From CAZPMC01 sp964587755 (GTDB lineage Bacteria; Bacillota; Clostridia; Acetivibrionales; DTU013), in contig CAZPMC010000035.1 in the NCBI GenBank assembly GCA_964587755.1, positions 1 through 25,455 of the forward strand: a stretch of 25,455 bases of DNA, given 5' to 3'. A program made the position numbers and the translations under genes. Positions 1 through 7,437 of the stretch are shown piece by piece; within the stretch, counting starts at the first letter, position 1; the number at the start of each line of letters is the position of its first letter. Under the pieces are notes generated by a model that made no database searches, was not told the DNA's origin, and was given only the letters and a program-made list of their open reading frames with translations.

Positions 1-176
1 AGGACTTCACAAACGGCAAAGGCCAAGATAGGTCTAAGCCTTTTCCCTCCAGCCATAAGTGAGTATTTCATTGCCTTTTGAAGGTTGGAACCCAGACCTG
101 TGTGCTCAGTAATATATTTGTCAAGCTCATCGTTTATTCTATTGCCCCAGTTGGCCATCTTCTGCTTAAAATCCAT
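1..176 (-). CDS. ispA: Polyprenyl (farnesyl/geranylgeranyl) diphosphate synthase, 5' part only
   Basis: This is the first 58 codons of an isoprenyl diphosphate synthase, which condenses IPP with allylic diphosphates in the isoprenoid pathway; the rest lies beyond the left window edge. Translating the minus strand from ATG at 176 gives a protein that starts MDFKQKMANWGNRINDEL and contains LMAGGKRLRPILAFAVCEV. The GGKRLRP motif is the conserved IPP-binding region near the N-terminus of this family. A GGAGGAG ribosome site sits just before the ATG. The gene follows the xseB stop by 20 nt. The order xseA-xseB-ispA is common in Firmicutes and supports co-transcription. The aspartate-rich motifs are not in the window, so the product chain length cannot be judged. 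Confidence 0.9.
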   Translation of the reverse strand, partial: MDFKQKMANWGNRINDELDKYITEHTGLGSNLQKAMKYSLMAGGKRLRPILAFAVCEV

Positions 177-196
177 TTAGCTCCTCCGAAATCTGT

Positions 197-424
197 TTAT
201 TCAGGCATTTCAACCTCGGTAATCTGCCCTTTTTCATTCTCTATAAGCATTGTTATGCTGCGTTCTGCTTCATCAAGTTTTTTGTTGCAGTACTTGGTCA
301 GCTCGACTCCTCTTTGAAAAAAGTTAATTGATTCTTCCAAAGACAACTCCCCTTTTTCAAGCTTTTGAACTATATCCTCCAGCTCGGAAATCGCATTTTC
401 AAAACTTAAATTTGTCTCACTCAT
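197..424 (-). CDS. xseB: Exodeoxyribonuclease VII small subunit
   Basis: The product is a 75-residue acidic helical protein, the usual length for XseB, the small subunit that joins XseA to form the single-strand-specific exonuclease VII. Residues 6-45 hold the family pattern: FENAISELEDIVQKLEKGEL, then LSLEESINFFQRGVEL. Its ATG overlaps the xseA stop codon by one base (TAATG), which implies translational coupling and matched production of the subunits. It is followed by ispA. Nothing looks odd in it. Confidence 0.95.
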   Translation of the reverse strand: MSETNLSFENAISELEDIVQKLEKGELSLEESINFFQRGVELTKYCNKKLDEAERSITMLIENEKGQITEVEMPE

Positions 425-1638
425 TATGCCATGCCCTCCTTAATATCCTCAACAACGCAGCTTAAGCTCCCATCCGATAGACGAATATTTAGCTGCTCAC
501 CTATTTTAACATTCTTTACGGATTTAACTAAAGTATTGTCTTTCATGTTTTTGACTATACTATAGCCTCTAGCAAGTGACCTTAGGGGGCTCAATGAATT
601 AAGCCCCGCTGCTGCAACGGATAGTCTGTTCCTGTATTTTGAATTAAGCGCAACAAGAGCTTTGAATATATAACGTTTTTGAATGTCTAAAAACTGACGT
701 TCTTGATAAATCCTGTTGTAAGGCTGCTTAAATACTACACTTTCCTTGAGCTTATTTAAACCCAGTATTGAAATTGTAACTTTTTTAACAGCAGCATTTC
801 TTAGCCGCATCTTAAGGCTGTCAATTTGATTTTCTACTATAGCCCTTTCGGGCATAACCAGCTCTGCTGCTGCCGAAGGAGTAGGAGCCCGGACATCGGC
901 AACAAAATCTGAGATTGTAAAATCAGTTTCATGGCCTACTGCTGATATAACAGGAATTTTTGATTCAAAGATACTTCGGGCAACGACTTCCTCATTGAAA
1001 GCCCAGAGCTCTTCAAGTGAGCCCCCGCCTCTTGCTACGATTATTACATCCACATTGCTAAGCTCATTAAACCGGCGTACCGCTGATGCTATTTGGCCAG
1101 AAGCCTGCTCCCCCTGAACCTGGACAGGGAAAACCTTAATATTTACATTGTAAAATCTCCTGCTGAGAACATTTATTATGTCCCTGATTACAGCCCCCGT
1201 TGAGGATGTGACAACGCCTATAGAGCCGGGCATATACGGAAGCCTTTTCTTTCTTTGCTCATCAAAAAGGCCTTCAGATTTAAGCTTATTCTTTAGCTTT
1301 TCAAATGCAACATAAAGAGCTCCCACACCGTCAGGCTGCATCTCTTCGGCATACAGCTGGTATTGCCCATCCCGTTCAAATACGGAAATGTAACCTTTGA
1401 TAAGCATTTTCATGCCGTCCTCAGGCATAAATTTAAGATTAGACGTATGGGATCTAAACATAACACATTTCAAAACAGAGTTCTGATCCTTTAAAGTAAA
1501 GTAGAAATGACCTGAGTAATGATTTTTAAAATTTGATATTTCGCCCTTTACCCATAAGCCCGATAATATAATATCTCTTGCGACCAAGCTTTTTATGTAC
1601 TTATTTACTTCTGAAACTGATAATACATTTTTTATCAT
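424..1638 (-). CDS. xseA: Exodeoxyribonuclease VII large subunit
   Basis: This is the catalytic subunit of exonuclease VII, which degrades single-stranded DNA and acts in repair. An N-terminal OB-fold region (about residues 1-100, with LWVKGEISNFKNHYSGHFYFTLKD) precedes the catalytic domain, which carries GVVTSSTGAVIRDI, IIVARGGGSLEELWAFNEE and GHETDFTISDFVADVRAPTP. All three are family hallmarks. The start is uncertain. ATG at 1638 gives MIKNVLSVSEVNKYI, which fits the usual short lead before the V-S motif, and begins just after the nusB stop. ATG at 1656 has a GGAAG site nine bases upstream and overlaps nusB by four codons. ATG at 1680 is less likely. The gene is coupled to xseB by overlap. 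Confidence 0.93.
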   Translation of the reverse strand: MIKNVLSVSEVNKYIKSLVARDIILSGLWVKGEISNFKNHYSGHFYFTLKDQNSVLKCVMFRSHTSNLKFMPEDGMKMLIKGYISVFERDGQYQLYAEEMQPDGVGALYVAFEKLKNKLKSEGLFDEQRKKRLPYMPGSIGVVTSSTGAVIRDIINVLSRRFYNVNIKVFPVQVQGEQASGQIASAVRRFNELSNVDVIIVARGGGSLEELWAFNEEVVARSIFESKIPVISAVGHETDFTISDFVADVRAPTPSAAAELVMPERAIVENQIDSLKMRLRNAAVKKVTISILGLNKLKESVVFKQPYNRIYQERQFLDIQKRYIFKALVALNSKYRNRLSVAAAGLNSLSPLRSLARGYSIVKNMKDNTLVKSVKNVKIGEQLNIRLSDGSLSCVVEDIKEGMA

Positions 1639-1645
1639 CACTGTA

Positions 1646-2074
1646 TCAACCACCATCTTTTTCGACTTCCGATGGTACATTTGTGCCTGGAATTTTACTG
1701 AGTATTCCGTTTACAAAAGAACCTGCATCTTCATTGCTGTAAGTCTTAGCCAGTTCAACAGCTTCATTAATAGAGACACTTACGGGGATATCTTCCCTGT
1801 AACATATTTCATATATGCCCAAACGAATAATAGACAGGTCCACCTTTGAAATTCTACCTATTTTCCAGCCCTTTGAATGGCTTTCTATTAGGCTGTCAAT
1901 AAAAGCCTGGTTTGAATAAACACCTTCTATAATATCGCTGATATACTTATTGTCCTTTTCAGCAAAAGAATTTTCCTTAAAAAAATGTTTTATTTGTTCT
2001 TCTCTATTGCCTTTTTGTACCTCCAACTGGTATAAGAGCTTCATTGCCATTTCTCTGGAGGCTCTGCGTCCCAT
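1646..2074 (-). CDS. nusB: Transcription antitermination factor NusB
   Basis: NusB is a small all-helical RNA-binding protein that works with NusE (S10) on boxA in rRNA antitermination. The 142-residue product has the family pattern: GRRASREMAMKLLYQLEV at the N-terminus, the DIPVSVSINEAVELAKTYSN segment, and FVNGILSKI near the C-terminus. GGGAGGAAACCAG lies before the ATG and fixes the start. It lies between the DUF2273 gene and xseA, a conserved clostridial order, and its stop abuts the xseA start, so the two are probably co-transcribed. Confidence 0.95.
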   Translation of the reverse strand: MGRRASREMAMKLLYQLEVQKGNREEQIKHFFKENSFAEKDNKYISDIIEGVYSNQAFIDSLIESHSKGWKIGRISKVDLSIIRLGIYEICYREDIPVSVSINEAVELAKTYSNEDAGSFVNGILSKIPGTNVPSEVEKDGG

Positions 2075-2096
2075 CTGGTTTCCTCCCTTATGAATT

Positions 2097-2327
2097 TTAC
2101 CTGTATGTCCCCGGGGGTAAAACCCGGTCTAAAAGATTTTTTATGTAATCCTTATCCTCTTGTATACTTTTGCCAATATAATATCCTACACCTGAAAATA
2201 TTGCAATAAAAAGCACTTTGAAAAAACCGATAATCAATATGAGGGCGGCCAGCAGAAATCCAATTGCAGCTCCGATTATCCCACCGCGATGGGATTCATA
2301 AAATATGATAAGCTTCTCTAGACTCAT
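2097..2327 (-). CDS. DUF2273-type small membrane protein
   Basis: This is a 76-residue protein with two adjacent hydrophobic segments (about residues 17-35 and 37-53) and a charged C-terminal tail ending LDRVLPPGTYR. The family is typically encoded beside amaP and asp23 and is thought to be part of the membrane-associated Asp23/Gls24 stress module; its biochemical role is unknown. The start was chosen at ATG 2327 (MSLEKL) because GGAGGT lies eight bases upstream. An upstream in-frame start would bury this site. It lies 17 nt after amaP. Confidence 0.8.
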   Translation of the reverse strand: MSLEKLIIFYESHRGGIIGAAIGFLLAALILIIGFFKVLFIAIFSGVGYYIGKSIQEDKDYIKNLLDRVLPPGTYR

Positions 2328-2344
2328 TTGCGCTACCTCCACCT

Positions 2345-2905
2345 TTATTCAACTCTTGATTTGTATGTAACACCGGAGTATATGTTCTCCACTGTTACCT
2401 TAACTTGCTTTACAATAATTCCTGCAGCATCTTCAACTGCTTTTTTAACCCTGGCCTGTACGTCCTCAGAAATAGTGGGGATGCTAAGCTCAGGCATAAC
2501 AACAGTCTTTATGTCTATAAATACTCCATCCTCCGCCTTTTTAACAACAGTCTTTGAATCTTTGATGCCTGACGCCTTCTTTGCAGCATTTTGCGCAATA
2601 TTCTCAATGGAGTTTAAGGAAATACTAATCTCTCCAATATTAGTATGCTTACTGACAGCTCTTTTATCCTTATTGCTTCTGATTCCTGAAAGTAAAAAGG
2701 TTAAGCTTAAAAGGAAAAATAAAACGGATATTATGAATACTGCAATTCTTGCACCAGTATTGCCTTCAGCAAAAATGTTGTTTTGTATACTGTCTGAAAT
2801 AAAGAAATATAAACCCGGTCTTATGGTCATGCACATCAACAGTGCCGAAACTAATAATAAACAGAAGGCATATATAGCCAGCAGAACTCTTAGAATAATA
2901 TTCAT
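2345..2905 (-). CDS. amaP: Alkaline shock response membrane anchor protein AmaP
   Basis: The 186-residue protein has two N-terminal transmembrane helices (about residues 5-27 and 52-74) followed by a cytoplasmic domain related to Asp23, including the closing VTVENIYSGV. In Staphylococcus, AmaP holds Asp23 at the membrane. Here it sits directly downstream of an asp23 gene and upstream of a DUF2273 gene, the expected neighbourhood. AGAGGGG before ATG 2905 sets the start; the in-frame extension up to 2983 lacks a ribosome site and overlaps the terminator region. A perfect TATAAT at about 2966-2971 could serve as a local promoter, but I see no good -35 box. Confidence 0.85.
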   Translation of the reverse strand: MNIILRVLLAIYAFCLLLVSALLMCMTIRPGLYFFISDSIQNNIFAEGNTGARIAVFIISVLFFLLSLTFLLSGIRSNKDKRAVSKHTNIGEISISLNSIENIAQNAAKKASGIKDSKTVVKKAEDGVFIDIKTVVMPELSIPTISEDVQARVKKAVEDAAGIIVKQVKVTVENIYSGVTYKSRVE

Positions 2906-2980
2906 AAATATCCCCTCTCTGAATATGATTTTTCTTTGGTTAAAATATTCCTTATTTAACAACATTATATTGTATTTTCC

Positions 2981-3011
2981 CAAAAAAATAAACCCTCAAA
3001 CAGGGTTTATT
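2981..3011 (-). terminator. Rho-independent terminator after asp23
   Basis: On the minus strand, AATAAACCCT pairs perfectly with AGGGTTTATT (10-bp stem, 3002-3011 with 2987-2996) around a 5-base loop and is followed by a run of T. It lies 13 nt past the asp23 stop. It should end most asp23 transcripts, leaving amaP and downstream genes to read-through or a local promoter. Confidence 0.8.
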
Positions 3012-3023
3012 AATTCTTTGTAT

Positions 3024-3428
3024 TTACTTTAATTTGGCTTGCTCCTCCGTCTGTTCCTTTTTCTGGTCTCTTTCGATGTTGACCCCCTGAACATGGATAT
3101 TTACTTCAATGACCTCAAGGCCGGTCATTTCTTCTACAGCCTGCTTTACCTTTTCCTGTATGCTCCAGGCGACCTCAGGTATACGGTAGCCATAGTCAAC
3201 TATAATATAAAGATCAATCGCAGCTTCCTTTTCTCCAACTTCAACCTTCACGCCTTTAGCAAGATTCTTCCGTCCTAAAGCTTCAGCTATGCCACCTGCT
3301 ATTCCGCCGCTCATGCTTGAGACGCCTTGCACCTCCATAGCGGCAATACCTGCAATAATTGCGACAACCTCGTCGGTAATTTTAATAGCGCCAATGTCAT
3401 TAACCACACTGCGGATGTCTTCTTCCAT
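3024..3428 (-). CDS. Asp23/Gls24 family envelope stress response protein
   Basis: The product is a 134-residue soluble protein with the Asp23 fold signature: GAIKITDEVVAIIAGIAAME, VQGVSSMSGGIAGGIAEALG, IDLYIIVDYGYRIPEVAWSI and VIEVNIHVQGVNI. It ends in a charged tail rich in K, Q and E. The family includes Staphylococcus Asp23 and Bacillus YloU, abundant proteins linked to envelope stress. Family members are usually attached to AmaP, encoded here just downstream. GGAGGTAAGCT precedes the ATG. A sigma-A-type promoter at 3550-3578 drives it, and the roughly 115-nt leader holds one copy of the dispersed 13-bp repeat. Confidence 0.92.
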   Translation of the reverse strand: MEEDIRSVVNDIGAIKITDEVVAIIAGIAAMEVQGVSSMSGGIAGGIAEALGRKNLAKGVKVEVGEKEAAIDLYIIVDYGYRIPEVAWSIQEKVKQAVEEMTGLEVIEVNIHVQGVNIERDQKKEQTEEQAKLK

Positions 3429-3486
3429 AGCTTACCTCCATAAATATATGAAATATTGCAGCCAGATTAAACTGTCTAAAGTCTCA

Positions 3487-3498
3487 GGGACGGTTCTT
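3487..3498 (+). repeat. GGGACGGTTCTT repeat copy in the asp23 leader
   Basis: A 12-base match to the dispersed motif lies between the asp23 promoter and its ATG, so it should be transcribed as part of the untranslated leader. The bases next to it (CAAAAGT at 3508-3514 and ATGGTCCC at 3519-3526) resemble a decayed second unit. Confidence 0.75.
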
Positions 3499-3549
3499 CA
3501 AACATCTCAAAAGTAAAATGGTCCCGGTCGACTATAGTTCTCGATACCT

Positions 3550-3578
3550 ATTATAGCATTTATGTAGTATATTGTAAA
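3550..3578 (-). promoter_or_regulatory. Sigma-A-type promoter for asp23
   Basis: On the minus strand the -35 box is TTTACA (3573-3578), followed by a 17-base spacer, a TG extended element and a perfect -10 box TATAAT (3550-3555). Transcription should begin near 3543, about 115 nt before the asp23 ATG. It lies directly after the spoIIIAH stop, which separates the vegetative asp23 unit from the sporulation operon. Confidence 0.75.
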
Positions 3579-3581
3579 ATC

Positions 3582-4169
3582 TTAATACAACGTCTTTAAA
3601 TGAATATCTTCAACACTTACATCTGCCTGTCTTGTAACAATATCAGTAATTTGTGCGGTTTGAGCATTAGATAGGCTTGGTGCCTTAACTACGATATCAA
3701 CACTACCGTCTTCAGCAATCAGGACAAAGCTGTCATCAAACCCGATTTTATTAATTAGTGACTCAATCCTCATTTCCTTCTCGCTATTTGACACCATTGC
3801 CATCATTTTGCTATGAGCTTCAGCCTTCGTTTCAGCGCTGGCATTTATATCCTCGGTTATAGCTGTTAGTATCTCATTGCTTTTACTCCTACTCAGCTCT
3901 TTTTCCATCCTAGCCCCAATAAAATAGTCATTTGCCTCTTTTGACGCGCTTACGCTTGCTTCGGTATTGATATAATCGTCTGTATCTGCTTCAATTCCTG
4001 CTATTCCCTCGTTATCAATTTCGCTGTCTACATATACAGCCTCACCAAGCTTGCCGTTTATATCTGCCGATGTGCTTGACTGTCTGTAACTGTACTGTAG
4101 ATAACCAGCTACAACAATCATAAGGATTAATGCTAAAACCACTATTTGTTTTCTTTTAAAAACCATCAT
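3582..4169 (-). CDS. spoIIIAH: Stage III sporulation protein AH
   Basis: SpoIIIAH is the mother-cell membrane protein that binds forespore SpoIIQ to build the feeding-tube channel across the two membranes during engulfment. The 195-residue protein has a short basic N-terminus (MMVFKRKQ), one transmembrane helix (about residues 8-25), a low-complexity linker and a C-terminal YscJ-like ring domain ending DVSVEDIHLKTLY. GGGGGCAAGGTT precedes the ATG pair at 4169 and 4166. It is the last gene of the operon, separated from spoIIIAG by about 110 nt. A TGAATA in that gap might belong to a second forespore promoter, but no matching -10 box is convincing. Confidence 0.93.
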   Translation of the reverse strand: MMVFKRKQIVVLALILMIVVAGYLQYSYRQSSTSADINGKLGEAVYVDSEIDNEGIAGIEADTDDYINTEASVSASKEANDYFIGARMEKELSRSKSNEILTAITEDINASAETKAEAHSKMMAMVSNSEKEMRIESLINKIGFDDSFVLIAEDGSVDIVVKAPSLSNAQTAQITDIVTRQADVSVEDIHLKTLY

Positions 4170-4278
4170 AACCTTGCCCCCTTTATGACTTACGCAAACA
4201 ACTTTAAGCGTTTTTGTCCCATCCAATAATTAATATATTCAGTAGACCGCCGGTTTATATCTATTTTTTATTGCAGAA

Positions 4279-4878
4279 TCACTTTTTCCTTTGTACTACA
4301 TGTACCCTGTGGGCTGGAATATCGAAAAGCACCATAACCGAACTGCATATTCGCTCTCTGACTTCAATCCGATCCGCTCCTTCCGCCACCACAAGCACTC
4401 CTTTTATTTCAGGCTGCAGCTCCTTTAAAATTACCGGCTCCTTTCCTCCGCTTTGTGAATCCTCATATGCAAGTGTGCTGTTGTAATCCTCCTGACTGAT
4501 ATCCCGCGTACCTCCTTCACTATCCTCCTCAAAGGTTTTACTTTGACTTTTTTTAATATCATAAGCCGGTACATTTTCACGGGTACTAGCATAAGTTATC
4601 ATCACATCAATTTTCCCGACTCCTTTAATTTGTGACAATACGGATTTTAGTTTTTTTTCTGTTTCGTCGATTTCAGAAGTGGTATCGTTAAACTCATCTT
4701 GAACAACTGTATTTTTCCTTATATCCCCTTGTTGCTTCTTTTTGTTGTCTCCTCCAAATATAGTCCCGCCTGCAATGATTAGAATTATGCCTAAAATAAT
4801 CACAATAACAGTATTTTCAATTAATTTTTTTTTGCTTTGATTTCCATACATCTCCTTAATTTTTTTAATAATATCCAT
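4279..4878 (-). CDS. spoIIIAG: Stage III sporulation protein AG
   Basis: SpoIIIAG forms a large oligomeric ring in the intermembrane space of the sporulating cell. The protein has a basic cytoplasmic N-terminus, one transmembrane helix (about residues 20-40, TVIVIILGIILIIAGG), a variable linker, and a ring-building domain with LKSVLSQIKGVGKIDVMITY and IKGVLVVAEGAD. The ATG at 4878 has AAAGGGG eight bases upstream; a GTG nine bases earlier is possible. It follows the spoIIIAF stop by five bases. Length is about 199 residues, typical of the family. Confidence 0.93.
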   Translation of the reverse strand: MDIIKKIKEMYGNQSKKKLIENTVIVIILGIILIIAGGTIFGGDNKKKQQGDIRKNTVVQDEFNDTTSEIDETEKKLKSVLSQIKGVGKIDVMITYASTRENVPAYDIKKSQSKTFEEDSEGGTRDISQEDYNSTLAYEDSQSGGKEPVILKELQPEIKGVLVVAEGADRIEVRERICSSVMVLFDIPAHRVHVVQRKK

Positions 4879-4883
4879 AATTA

Positions 4884-5534
4884 TCACCCCTTTAACTTTG
4901 AGATAATGACATCCCTATACTCCATTCCAAATACATCAGCAATTTTTTGTTCAAGTTTCTTCTTAAGAGCAGGTTCGACATCTTCATCTTCCTCATTCCT
5001 CTTGCCACCTTTTGCTGAGTTACCCACTTTTACCTCTACCGTCCTCACAGGCTCCGTTGAAATTGAAGAACTGTCCCCCACTTTTGAAGAACTGTCCCCG
5101 ACAGTTTTAATCTCTATATATGCGCGCTTAATAACACCAAAGTCTGGTGAGTTGTAGTCTTCATTAAAGATAATATCTGCCTTTGCTTCCTTCACCCCTT
5201 TAATTTCTTTTGCCATATCCTCCATCTGGCTTATTATTTTATTTCTATAGACTTCAACAATCTGCTTCATCTGCATTTTTTCCAGGTACTCACTGTTCTT
5301 CTCTATTTGCAGCCTGTCAAAGGAGTTGCTGCTTGATGTATGAAGCTTTGTAAAATCGAAGTCCTTATTCAATACACCTGCCAATGGGGTAATAATGGTA
5401 ATTATAAGAACCGTCCCCGTCACAAGTCCCACATGCTTCTTCATTTTTCCTGATGGCAAAAGAATTTCTATAATAACGGTAAAAAGCACAAGAGCTACAA
5501 TATTTACCGACCATTGCCTTATAAAATCAAGCAT
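4884..5534 (-). CDS. spoIIIAF: Stage III sporulation protein AF with in-frame repeat insertion
   Basis: SpoIIIAF is a membrane protein of the spoIIIA channel. Two N-terminal helices (about residues 4-26 and 34-54, with ILLPSGKMKKHVGLVTG between and within them) precede a soluble domain whose C-terminal part, KKKLEQKIADVFGMEYRDVI, is typical. ATG 5534 was chosen because AGGAG lies ten bases upstream; the longer in-frame start would overlap spoIIIAE. The odd part is residues 145-157, VGDSSSKVGDSSS, encoded by two tandem 21-bp units of the dispersed GGGGACAGTTCTT repeat. This hydrophilic insert falls between two beta-like segments and keeps the frame. A third motif copy encodes part of the second helix. 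Confidence 0.93.
   Translation of the reverse strand: MLDFIRQWSVNIVALVLFTVIIEILLPSGKMKKHVGLVTGTVLIITIITPLAGVLNKDFDFTKLHTSSSNSFDRLQIEKNSEYLEKMQMKQIVEVYRNKIISQMEDMAKEIKGVKEAKADIIFNEDYNSPDFGVIKRAYIEIKTVGDSSSKVGDSSSISTEPVRTVEVKVGNSAKGGKRNEEDEDVEPALKKKLEQKIADVFGMEYRDVIISKLKG
5066..5099 (-). repeat. Two tandem GGGGACAGTTCTT units inside spoIIIAF
   Basis: Two exact copies of GGGGACAGTTCTT (5087-5099 and 5066-5078, minus strand) are spaced exactly 21 bases apart, with CAAAAGTG between them. The period is a multiple of three, so the reading frame continues and gives the peptide VGDSSSK followed by VGDSSS. No stop is created. Confidence 0.9.
5406..5418 (-). repeat. GGGGACGGTTCTT copy inside the second helix of spoIIIAF
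   Basis: An exact 13-base copy encodes T-G-T-V-L-I of the second transmembrane segment. Unlike the tandem pair, it does not seem to lengthen the protein compared with SpoIIIAF of Bacillus as I remember it, so it could be a replacement or a chance match. Confidence 0.55.
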
Positions 5535-5547
5535 GCACTCACTTCTC

Positions 5548-6771
5548 CTATCTGAGCATTGCACTCAAGTTTGATGCGCTGATTAACGCCGTTACCGATA
5601 TAATAAACATAAACGCAACTGCTGCTGCTACTGCAAATATGTATAGCATAGAGCCTGCCACATCATTTATGCAATTTGTAATCCCCGGCTCTGAAATCGG
5701 CTCTAGCATTGCTCCACAAGCTTTGTAAAGCGCTACCAATGCAATTATTTTTATCAAAGGCACTGCGCAAATAATCAAAACCCCCAGCATAGTTGCAACC
5801 CCTGCGGCATTTTTAATCAAAAGTGTACATCCTACCACTGTGTCTGCAGCATCCGAAAGGGTTTTACCTACTATAGGAATAAAGGCACTTATTGCAAATT
5901 TGGCAGCTTTTGCAGTTACGCCGTCAACAACCGCTCCCATGGAGCCTTGTAGAGATACCACTGCTATAAACGCTGTCAATACAATTCCCAGACCCCAGGT
6001 AACAATTTGCTTAATAAACGATGCCAGTCCCGTTAGTTGTACCTTGGCAGAAATATTGCTTACAATTGTCAGTATCGATGAAAAGAATATTAGAGGAATA
6101 AAGGCATTTTTAATTATTGTTGCCGCCACCTCAACTATTAAGAGCATTACAGGCTGGAAAATCCCTCCTGTTGTAATACTGCCTCCTGATATAAGAAGAG
6201 TGATTAGCACAGGGATAGTTGCATACATAAAATCAACCATGTTGTTAATTATCCCCATTCCCAGTTGTGCAGCAGTACTGAAGCTTACAAGCAAAACAGT
6301 TACTAACACTATGTAGCAGACATAAAATGCAATTTGACTTACTCCCTCCGATAAAAACTGTGTTTGAAGATTCTTTAGAATTGCACAGATGACGATAAGT
6401 ACAGTCAATCGGATAAGAATACCCAGGTTTTGATAAATTTCCTTGAGCAAAAATGAAAGAGCATTTGCTCCAATATTCTTAATGTTAAAATCCAGCTTCC
6501 CCGTTGATGCCTTACTAGCAATTTCTCCCGGGTTGTAGCCGTCAAGCAGCCGCCTAGTCTCATCATCCAGATACTTATCAAGCTCGTTTTCAATAACATC
6601 AATCCGGCTATGGTCCGATTGTTGTTCAATTATCTCATCAATCAAATCACCTGAAGAATCGTCTTGTGTCAGTCCCAGACAGAACCCACACAAGTTAATT
6701 GCTAACTGGAAAACTATAAAAATGAAAAGCCCTGTTATTATTTTAGTAAATTTTCCTTTGAAAACCTTCAT
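5548..6771 (-). CDS. spoIIIAE: Stage III sporulation protein AE
   Basis: SpoIIIAE is the large polytopic component of the mother-cell spoIIIA channel and resembles a type III secretion export-gate protein. The 407-residue product begins with a signal-peptide-like segment (MKVFKGKFTKIITGLFIFIV) and an acidic extracytoplasmic stretch, then has about seven or eight hydrophobic helices from residue 110 to the end. Family landmarks include LLKEIYQNLGILIRLTVLIV, SGGSITTGGIFQPVMLLIVE and SGFIPIVG-like SAFIPIVGKTLSDAADTVVG. GGGGGAAAAGG precedes the ATG. It lies 14 nt after spoIIIAD and 13 nt before spoIIIAF. Confidence 0.95.
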   Translation of the reverse strand: MKVFKGKFTKIITGLFIFIVFQLAINLCGFCLGLTQDDSSGDLIDEIIEQQSDHSRIDVIENELDKYLDDETRRLLDGYNPGEIASKASTGKLDFNIKNIGANALSFLLKEIYQNLGILIRLTVLIVICAILKNLQTQFLSEGVSQIAFYVCYIVLVTVLLVSFSTAAQLGMGIINNMVDFMYATIPVLITLLISGGSITTGGIFQPVMLLIVEVAATIIKNAFIPLIFFSSILTIVSNISAKVQLTGLASFIKQIVTWGLGIVLTAFIAVVSLQGSMGAVVDGVTAKAAKFAISAFIPIVGKTLSDAADTVVGCTLLIKNAAGVATMLGVLIICAVPLIKIIALVALYKACGAMLEPISEPGITNCINDVAGSMLYIFAVAAAVAFMFIISVTALISASNLSAMLR

Positions 6772-6785
6772 CCTTTTCCCCCGTG

Positions 6786-7172
6786 CTATGGCATTACTTT
6801 TATAATTAGGTCAAGTAATGCTGTTATAACAGGCACAGCCAGCGCAACAATTGTAATCTTTCCGGCCAACTCTATTTTTGATGCAATGGCGCTTTCACCT
6901 GCATCCCTGCATACATCCGCTCCAAATTCGGCGATATAAGCTATTCCTGTTATTTTGAGTACAGTAGTAAAAAATACCGGTTTAATTTCCGCCTTATCTG
7001 CATAAGAGCCCAGCAGCTCGATTATCGATGTCAGCTTTGATGCCATTAGCATGAAAATTATAATTCCCGTGGCAATACTTGCCAATAGGGCAATTTCCGG
7101 TCTTTGATTTCTTAAAATAATTATTAAAGATGTGGCAACAACACCTATGCCGATAATCTGAATTAGCTGCAT
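6786..7172 (-). CDS. spoIIIAD: Stage III sporulation protein AD
   Basis: The 128-residue membrane protein of the spoIIIA channel has hydrophobic segments at about residues 5-22, 28-45, 62-82 and 104-126, and the family segment KITGIAYIAEFGADVCRDAGE followed by SAIASKIELAGK. Length and order within the operon match the family. AGAGGAAG lies just before the ATG. It is 20 nt downstream of spoIIIAC. Confidence 0.95.
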   Translation of the reverse strand: MQLIQIIGIGVVATSLIIILRNQRPEIALLASIATGIIIFMLMASKLTSIIELLGSYADKAEIKPVFFTTVLKITGIAYIAEFGADVCRDAGESAIASKIELAGKITIVALAVPVITALLDLIIKVMP

Positions 7173-7192
7173 TTTTCTTCCTCTCCGTCAAT

Positions 7193-7390
7193 TCAGTTAA
7201 GCTTAAAGATAGTTTTCACAGTGTCAAATAATACAGCTATCTCCTTTACTACCATAAGAAGCACTACTATAAGACCGGCAAGGGTCGTAAGCATTGCCTG
7301 ATCCTCTCTTCCGGATCTTTCAAGAACTTGATTGAGCACCGCTACAAGAATCCCAATGGCAGCAATCTTAAATATCCAGTCAATCCCCAT
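7193..7390 (-). CDS. spoIIIAC: Stage III sporulation protein AC
   Basis: The 65-residue protein with two transmembrane helices (about residues 4-20 and 37-58) and the pattern GILVAVLNQVLERSGREDQA is typical of SpoIIIAC, a small export-apparatus-like part of the mother-cell channel. ATG 7390 (MGIDWIFKIAAIG) has GAGAGGT upstream. An in-frame start at 7408 would lose that site and give an atypical N-terminus. Confidence 0.94.
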   Translation of the reverse strand: MGIDWIFKIAAIGILVAVLNQVLERSGREDQAMLTTLAGLIVVLLMVVKEIAVLFDTVKTIFKLN

Positions 7391-7437
7391 ATTTACACTA
7401 CCTCTCAAAATTATTTGTCAATCCAAATGTCAAAACC

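Noticed and set aside
2328..3032. 234-codon open frame on the plus strand opposite amaP
   Set aside because: It mirrors amaP, whose family match, ribosome site and neighbours are convincing. The opposite frame has no recognisable domain and runs over the asp23 terminator.
4170..4278. Second, forespore-type promoter (TGAATA) before spoIIIAH
   Set aside because: The -35-like hexamer has no convincing CATACTA-type partner at the right distance.
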